Origin: Chloroflexota bacterium
Lineage (GTDB): Bacteria > Chloroflexota > Anaerolineae > Aggregatilineales > Phototrophicaceae
Assembly: GCA_011523545.1 (NCBI GenBank)
Contig: WTGN01000028.1
Span: forward strand, 1 to 64,000
Reading direction: 5' to 3'
DNA: 64,000 nt
The position numbers were made by a program, and so were the translations under genes. Shown here one piece after another: positions 59,958 through 64,000 of this stretch; positions within the stretch are counted from its first letter, which is position 1; every line of letters starts with the position of its first letter. A model generated the notes under the pieces. That model was not told the origin of the DNA. It did no database searches and saw only the letters and a list, made by a program, of their open reading frames with translations.

Positions 59958-61242
59958 GTTGAGCGCGAAAGTCAACGCCTTCGTCGAGAAGAACCTGCGC
60001 TGGAACTTCTCGGTCAATCTGATCGACATCACCTTCATCACGCTCGCCTTCAGCTTGATCTCGCGCGAGACGATCACGCCGCTGCTCATCAGCAACCTGA
60101 CGGATTCGAAGATCGCCATCGGCCTGGTGCCGGCGATCTACAGCATCGCCTATTACCTGCCGCAGCTTTTCGCCGCCAACCATGCCGAGCGCTTAAAGCA
60201 CAAGCTGCCCTTTGTCATGGTTATCGGCGGCTTGCTGGAGCGCGTGCCCTATCTCTTCGCCGGGCTGGCGATTTTGCTGCTGGCGGAGGGCGCGCCGATC
60301 GCGGCTCTTCTCTGCCTCTACCTGGTGATCGGCCTGGGCGCGCTCGGCAATGGCGTGGCGACGCCGGCCTGGTTCAGCATGATTGGCAAGGTCCTGCCGG
60401 TCACGCGGCGCGGGATATTCTTCGGCCTCAGCGAAGGCCTGGGCACGCTGATGGGCATCATCGGCGCGTTTTTTGTCGGTCTCGTGCTTGATTCCGTCGG
60501 CTACCCGCTGAATTTCGCGACCTTGTTTCTCATCGCCGCCGTTTTCATGGGCATCTCCTGGGTCGGCCTGGCGCTGAACCGCGAGCCGGAAAGCCCTGTC
60601 GTCAAAGCCCATATTCCCTTCAGCCACTATTTCCGCCGCTTGCCGGCGATATTGCGCACGAATCAGAACTTCAGGCGATTTCTGCTGAGTTATTCCATCA
60701 GCCGCTTGAGCACGATGGGCGTCGGCTTTTTCATCGTCTTCGGCGATGAGCGCTTCCAATTGACCGGCGCCGAAGTCGGCCTGCTGACCGCTATATTGAT
60801 CGGAAGCCAGGCGGCCATGCAGCTGCTGCTTGGCTGGCTGGCCGATAAACGCGGGCACAAAGCCAACCTGACGATTTCCGGCCTCGCGCTGGCGTTGGCG
60901 GCGCTGCTGGCGCTGACGGCAAACGATATCGCCGGGCTGGCGCTGGCCTTCATTCTGTTGGGCGTCGGGCTGGGAAGCGACCATGTATCGCGCCTGAATA
61001 TCATCCTGGAATTCGCCGTGCCGGAAGATCAGCCGACCTTCATTGGGCTGACCAATACCTTGCTGGCGCCGGTGGTCTTTCTGGCGCCGATTTTTGGCGG
61101 CTGGCTGGCGGATTTCGGTTTCGACGCGCTCTTCGTCTTGATGACGATCTGCGGCGCGCTAGGTGGATTGCTGCTGCTGATCTGGGTGCAAGAGCCGCGC
61201 CATTTGCCGCCGGCGCCAATCGACAGCAAGCCCAAGCGCTAA
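59950..61242 (+). CDS. MFS transporter
   Basis: A 430-residue protein with twelve predicted membrane segments of the major facilitator superfamily. Between helices 2 and 3 is AERLKHKLP, a form of the superfamily loop, and the same loop between helices 8 and 9 reads WLADKRGHKANL. The likely start is GTG at 59950, overlapping the fucosidase by 8 bp. A homologue follows immediately, and both keep WNFSVN, LPQLFxANHAERL and TPAWFSMIGKV. It probably moves sugar or sugar products; direction and substrate are not decided by sequence. Confidence 0.92.
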   Translation: MAELSAKVNAFVEKNLRWNFSVNLIDITFITLAFSLISRETITPLLISNLTDSKIAIGLVPAIYSIAYYLPQLFAANHAERLKHKLPFVMVIGGLLERVPYLFAGLAILLLAEGAPIAALLCLYLVIGLGALGNGVATPAWFSMIGKVLPVTRRGIFFGLSEGLGTLMGIIGAFFVGLVLDSVGYPLNFATLFLIAAVFMGISWVGLALNREPESPVVKAHIPFSHYFRRLPAILRTNQNFRRFLLSYSISRLSTMGVGFFIVFGDERFQLTGAEVGLLTAILIGSQAAMQLLLGWLADKRGHKANLTISGLALALAALLALTANDIAGLALAFILLGVGLGSDHVSRLNIILEFAVPEDQPTFIGLTNTLLAPVVFLAPIFGGWLADFGFDALFVLMTICGALGGLLLLIWVQEPRHLPPAPIDSKPKR

Positions 61243-61269
61243 ACCAACGCGGCGCGAACGGATACCGCT

Positions 61270-62547
61270 GTGACAAAATCGACGGCAAGCCCGGTCGAAG
61301 AAAACGTCAATTGGAATTTCAGCGTCAATGTGCTGGACAATATGTTCTATGCCTTGGCGATCAGCCTGGTTTCACAAGAGACTATAATGCCGCTGCTGGT
61401 CAGCAAATTGACCGATTCAACGATCGCCGTCGGTCTGATCCCCGCTATCTTCAGCTTGTGCTTCCTGCTGCCGCAGCTCTTCGTCGCCAATCATGCCGAG
61501 CGCCTGCCGCGCAAGCTGCCTTTCGTCCTGCTTGGCAGCGGCCTGCTGCAGCGCCTGCCCTACCCATTGATCGGCCTGGCGCTTCTGCTCTTCGCCCTTG
61601 ATGCGCCTGGCCTGGCGCTGATGCTCTTCTTCGTCGGCATCGCCACGGCCGCATTCGGCGGCGGCATCGTGACGCCGGCCTGGTTCAGCATGATCGGCAA
61701 AGTGATACCGACGCGGCGGCGCGGCATCTTCTTCGGCCTGGCCGATGGCGGCGGCTTGCTTTTGGGCGTCGTCGGCGCCTACTTCGTCGGGCGCGTGCTG
61801 GATGCCGTCGACTATCCGGGCGGGTTCGCCCTGCTCTTTTTGGTCTGCGGCTTCATTCACGCCATGTCCTGGTTCTCTCTGTCCTTGACGCGCGAGCCAC
61901 CCAGCGGGGTCACCAAAGAGGCGGCGCCGCTGCGCCAATATTTCCGTCAGCTGCCAGCTATTCTGCGCGGCCACGCCAATTATCGGCGCTTCCTCGTCGG
62001 CTATGCCCTGCTGCGCTTGAGCATGATGGCGGTTAGCTTTTTCATCGTATTCGCCAATATCAGCTATGAATTAAGCGGGGCTGACATCGGCCTGCTCAAC
62101 GCGATCTTCATTGGCACGCAGGCGGTCATGCGGCTGCTCTTCGGCTGGCTGGGCGACCGCTGGGGGCACAAGCGCAACCTGGTCATCTCGGCCGGGGCGA
62201 TGGCATTGGCGGCTTTGTTCGCGCTGTCATCGGTCAGTCTCGCCGGGCTGATACCGGCCTTCATCTGCCTCGCCTGCGCCATTTCCGCCGATATGGTTTC
62301 ACACTTCAACATCGTGCTTGAATTCGCCGACCCCGCCGAGCAGCCGACCTATATCGGGCTGACAAACACCTTGATGGCGCCATTTACGTTCGCTGGTCCC
62401 ATTCTTGCCGGCTGGATCGCTTCCGCCTTCACGATGCATCTGCTCTTTGCGCTTGCCCTTGCGTTTGGCGTTGGCGGCGGCGCGCTGCTATGGCGTTGGG
62501 TGCAAGAGCCACGCCGCAAATTCGAATCTGCCGGGGCGTCTCGGTGA
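61270..62547 (+). CDS. MFS transporter, paralogue of the upstream gene
   Basis: A 425-residue MFS protein similar over its whole length to the upstream transporter (ENVNWNFSVNVLDNMFYALAISLVSQETIMPLLVSKLTDSTIAVGLIPAIF). The pair arose by tandem duplication and has since diverged. The start is GTG at 61270. Its last codons and stop (GASR-stop) fall inside a family A palindrome at 62531-62556. It is probably in one operon with the fucosidase and first MFS gene. Two transporters may import different fucosides or export by-products. Confidence 0.92.
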   Translation: MTKSTASPVEENVNWNFSVNVLDNMFYALAISLVSQETIMPLLVSKLTDSTIAVGLIPAIFSLCFLLPQLFVANHAERLPRKLPFVLLGSGLLQRLPYPLIGLALLLFALDAPGLALMLFFVGIATAAFGGGIVTPAWFSMIGKVIPTRRRGIFFGLADGGGLLLGVVGAYFVGRVLDAVDYPGGFALLFLVCGFIHAMSWFSLSLTREPPSGVTKEAAPLRQYFRQLPAILRGHANYRRFLVGYALLRLSMMAVSFFIVFANISYELSGADIGLLNAIFIGTQAVMRLLFGWLGDRWGHKRNLVISAGAMALAALFALSSVSLAGLIPAFICLACAISADMVSHFNIVLEFADPAEQPTYIGLTNTLMAPFTFAGPILAGWIASAFTMHLLFALALAFGVGGGALLWRWVQEPRRKFESAGASR

Positions 62548-62556
62548 GTCGCCCGC
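62531..62556. repeat. Family A palindrome containing the MFS stop codon
   Basis: CCGGGGCGTCTCG-GTGAGTCGCCCGC is an imperfect copy. TGA at 62545-62547, the stop of the second MFS gene, lies within it. Confidence 0.65.
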
Positions 62557-62620
62557 TTTTCCAGCCATGAAACTGTATTGCTTGTCCGGAACTAAATATT
62601 GGTCGCCTGCCTATGGTTCA

Positions 62621-62690
62621 CCCCCCTATAAATCTCCCCCGACGGGTCAGTGTCTACGCGACCCCAATGAATTGGGGGGAGACTTTTTTC
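62621..62690. repeat. CCCCC/GGGGG hairpin with nested constant loop and T-run
   Basis: TCTCCCCC (62633-62640) pairs with GGGGGAGA (62675-62682). Inside the left side is GGGT-CAGTGTCTACGCG-ACCC (loop 62648-62660), next to a second palindrome CCCCAATGAATTGGGG. CTTTTTTC follows, so the whole may serve as a terminator for the fucosidase-MFS operon. This is the only loop copy in a non-family-A host hairpin. Confidence 0.75.
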
Positions 62691-62720
62691 GCCGTCGAGA
62701 CCGTTCAATTGGCGACTAAA

Positions 62721-62764
62721 CTCCCCTTCCCTAGCTTGCTGGGGAAGGGGCCGGGGGATGGGGT
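62721..62764. repeat. Family B palindrome
   Basis: CTCCCCTTCCC-TAGCTTGCT-GGGGAAGGGG followed by CCGGGGGATGGGG is nearly identical in layout to the copy at 14881-14925. It lies in the 320-bp spacer before the third fucosidase. Confidence 0.75.
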
Positions 62765-62804
62765 GAAAGATTCGCGCTCGAATGACCCAGTACCGGACAA
62801 GCCT

Positions 62805-62832
62805 TGTAGGGGCGACATACCATGTCGCCCGC
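62805..62832. repeat. Family A single palindrome
   Basis: TGTAGGGGCGACAT-ACC-ATGTCGCCC with the inner stem GACAT/ATGTC, unique among the copies. It lies 36 bp before the third fucosidase start. Confidence 0.8.
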
Positions 62833-62867
62833 CGAAACACAAACAGGATGCAAATATGGGAGACAAC

Positions 62868-64000
62868 ATGTCCAAGACCTACCAAGCAACTTGGGAATCC
62901 CTCACGCGCCACGAGGCGCCGGCCTGGTTCATCGATGGGAAATTCGGCCTGTACGCCCACTGGGGCATTTACAGCGTGCCCGGCTTCGGCAATGAATGGT
63001 ACGGCAAATGGATGCACGACCCCGCGCATGAGATTCATCGGCAGCATGCTGAGCGCTTTGGCGCGCCCGCCGATTATGGCTACACCCGGTTCATCGACGG
63101 CTTCACGGCGGAACATTACGACCCCGATGAATGGGCCGCGCTATTCGCTGCCAGCGGCGCGCGCTACGCCGGTTTTTCGCTGGCGCACCATGATGGCTTC
63201 GGCTTGTGGGATAGCGATGTCTACCGCTGGAATGTCGGAAAGATGGGGCCGAAGCGCGATCTCTACGGCGAGCTGGCGGCGGCGCTGCGGGCGCGGGGCT
63301 TGCGGCTGGTCGCGCCATTTCACATCATCCGCGGCTTCAACTGGTTCCTGCCCGGCTGGAATCAGTGGGATCAAACCTTTGACGCGGCCGCCATTGAGCG
63401 CGGCCTGGCGGAAGGCTGGGAGCTCTTCGACCCCGATTACGCCGATTTCTATTGGGTGCAGCAGACGAGCCAGTTCGAAGATTTCTTCATACAGTGGCAG
63501 CTGAAAGTACGCGAGGTCATAGACAAGTATCAGCCCGATATGATGTGGTTCGACGGCGGCAAATTCCGCGATGATGGCTATGAAGAAACAGCGCTGGAGA
63601 TCCTGGCGCATTATTTGAATCAAGCGGGAGCCCGCGGCCAGGACGTGCTGGTGCTGAACAAATTGCCGGTCAGCATGAAATACAACTTCCATCCCGACTT
63701 CGGCGTGATCAACTTTGAAAAAGGTCGCGACCGTCCCTTGCGCTACGACCGGCCCTGGAACGATGACATGCGCATCGGCGATCAATCCTGGGGCTGGGTG
63801 GAGAATCAGCAATACGCCAGCGGGCATACCCTGCTCAGCAAGCTGATCGATTGCGCGGCTCGCGGCGGTACCATGATGCTCTCGCTCTCGCCCATGCCGG
63901 ATGGCCGGATCCCCGCCGGCCAGCGCGATTCGCTGCTGGAAATGGGCGCCTGGCTGCGTTGGAATGGCGAAGCGATCTACGAAACGCGGCCCTGGACGAC
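62868..64000 (+). CDS. GH29 alpha-L-fucosidase, truncated by window end
   Basis: The frame runs to the last base without a stop, so the 3' end is outside the window (377 codons seen). It begins SKTYQATWESLTRHEAPAWFIDGKFGLYAHWGIYSVPGFGNEWYG, has ARYAGFSLAHHDGFGLWDS (the HHDGF motif), and the likely nucleophile Asp229 in DMMWFDGGKF. SWGWVENQQYASGHTLLSKLIDCAARGGTMMLSLSPMPDG is the typical end of the barrel. I favour ATG 62868, preceded by GGGAG; ATG 62856 is in frame. It is the third GH29 gene of the region and differs clearly from the other two. Confidence 0.93.
   Translation, partial: MSKTYQATWESLTRHEAPAWFIDGKFGLYAHWGIYSVPGFGNEWYGKWMHDPAHEIHRQHAERFGAPADYGYTRFIDGFTAEHYDPDEWAALFAASGARYAGFSLAHHDGFGLWDSDVYRWNVGKMGPKRDLYGELAAALRARGLRLVAPFHIIRGFNWFLPGWNQWDQTFDAAAIERGLAEGWELFDPDYADFYWVQQTSQFEDFFIQWQLKVREVIDKYQPDMMWFDGGKFRDDGYEETALEILAHYLNQAGARGQDVLVLNKLPVSMKYNFHPDFGVINFEKGRDRPLRYDRPWNDDMRIGDQSWGWVENQQYASGHTLLSKLIDCAARGGTMMLSLSPMPDGRIPAGQRDSLLEMGAWLRWNGEAIYETRPWT

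Noticed and set aside
62782..63504. An open frame starting MTQYRTSLVGATYHVARRNTN, which looks like the start of a REP-associated transposase (YHVxxR).
   Set aside because: The matching residues are read from a family A palindrome (62805-62832), and the rest of the frame is the out-of-phase reading of the third GH29 gene.

Overview
The window is about 60% GC bacterial chromosome. Nearly all of it is coding, with 55 confident genes in short alternating runs on both strands, one tRNA and many short intergenic palindromes. Gene content and protein style point to Chloroflexota, probably an Anaerolineae-like lineage. Clues are a short SigA without region 1.1 behind DUF177, threonine/proline-rich lipoprotein linkers with SH3b domains, Tat-exported sugar-binding proteins, many Rossmann epimerases and GT4 enzymes, and an M28 lipoprotein. 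No taxonomic marker is decisive, so this placement is inference.

Layout. 0-6.5 kb: a dnaX-ybaB-recR-DUF1801 run on the minus strand, then a Rieske/helical protein converging on rsgA. 6.8-13.6 kb: a DsbA-like thioredoxin, a RumA/TrmA-like protein lacking its catalytic cysteine, and a minus-strand group prfA / MBOAT / SGNH / prmC. 14-24.9 kb: haloalkane dehalogenase-deoC-pucR, acpS, a methyltransferase, an FmdB-like protein, a SixA-nitroreductase fusion, an epimerase, guaA, a stand-alone AsnC-type domain, a lipoprotein and an orphan OmpR-type regulator with a His at the phosphoacceptor position. 24.9-36.9 kb: GT4 and methyltransferase, S9 peptidase, DUF309, DUF177-sigA behind a consensus promoter, epimerase, M28 peptidase, GT4, a TIR-FHA protein and a hexapeptide acyltransferase. 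37-46.2 kb: a large class A PBP, a GT2, secreted proteins, a prenyl synthase and tRNA-Arg(ACG). 46.3-64 kb: an accessory-looking carbohydrate region with a sulfatase, an Ldh2-family dehydrogenase, three GH29 fucosidases (the last cut by the window end), an ABC sugar importer without its ATPase, two tandem MFS transporters, an FG-GAP/UnbV protein, and a divergent chaperonin followed directly by a BNR-type beta-propeller.

The sulfatase, fucosidases, importer and MFS pair could together take up and degrade sulfated, fucose-containing glycans. The chaperonin and propeller sit inside that region.

The most unusual non-coding feature is a dispersed family of palindromes with the outer sequence TGTAGGGGCG...CGCCCCTACA. 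Their inner stems differ from copy to copy yet remain self-complementary. Four loci also carry a constant 13-base loop (CAGTGTCTACGCG) closed by short stems that differ in sequence but still pair. A second, CCCCT/AGGGG-type palindrome family also occurs. Members of these families supply stop codons, C-terminal codons or a Shine-Dalgarno sequence to neighbouring genes.
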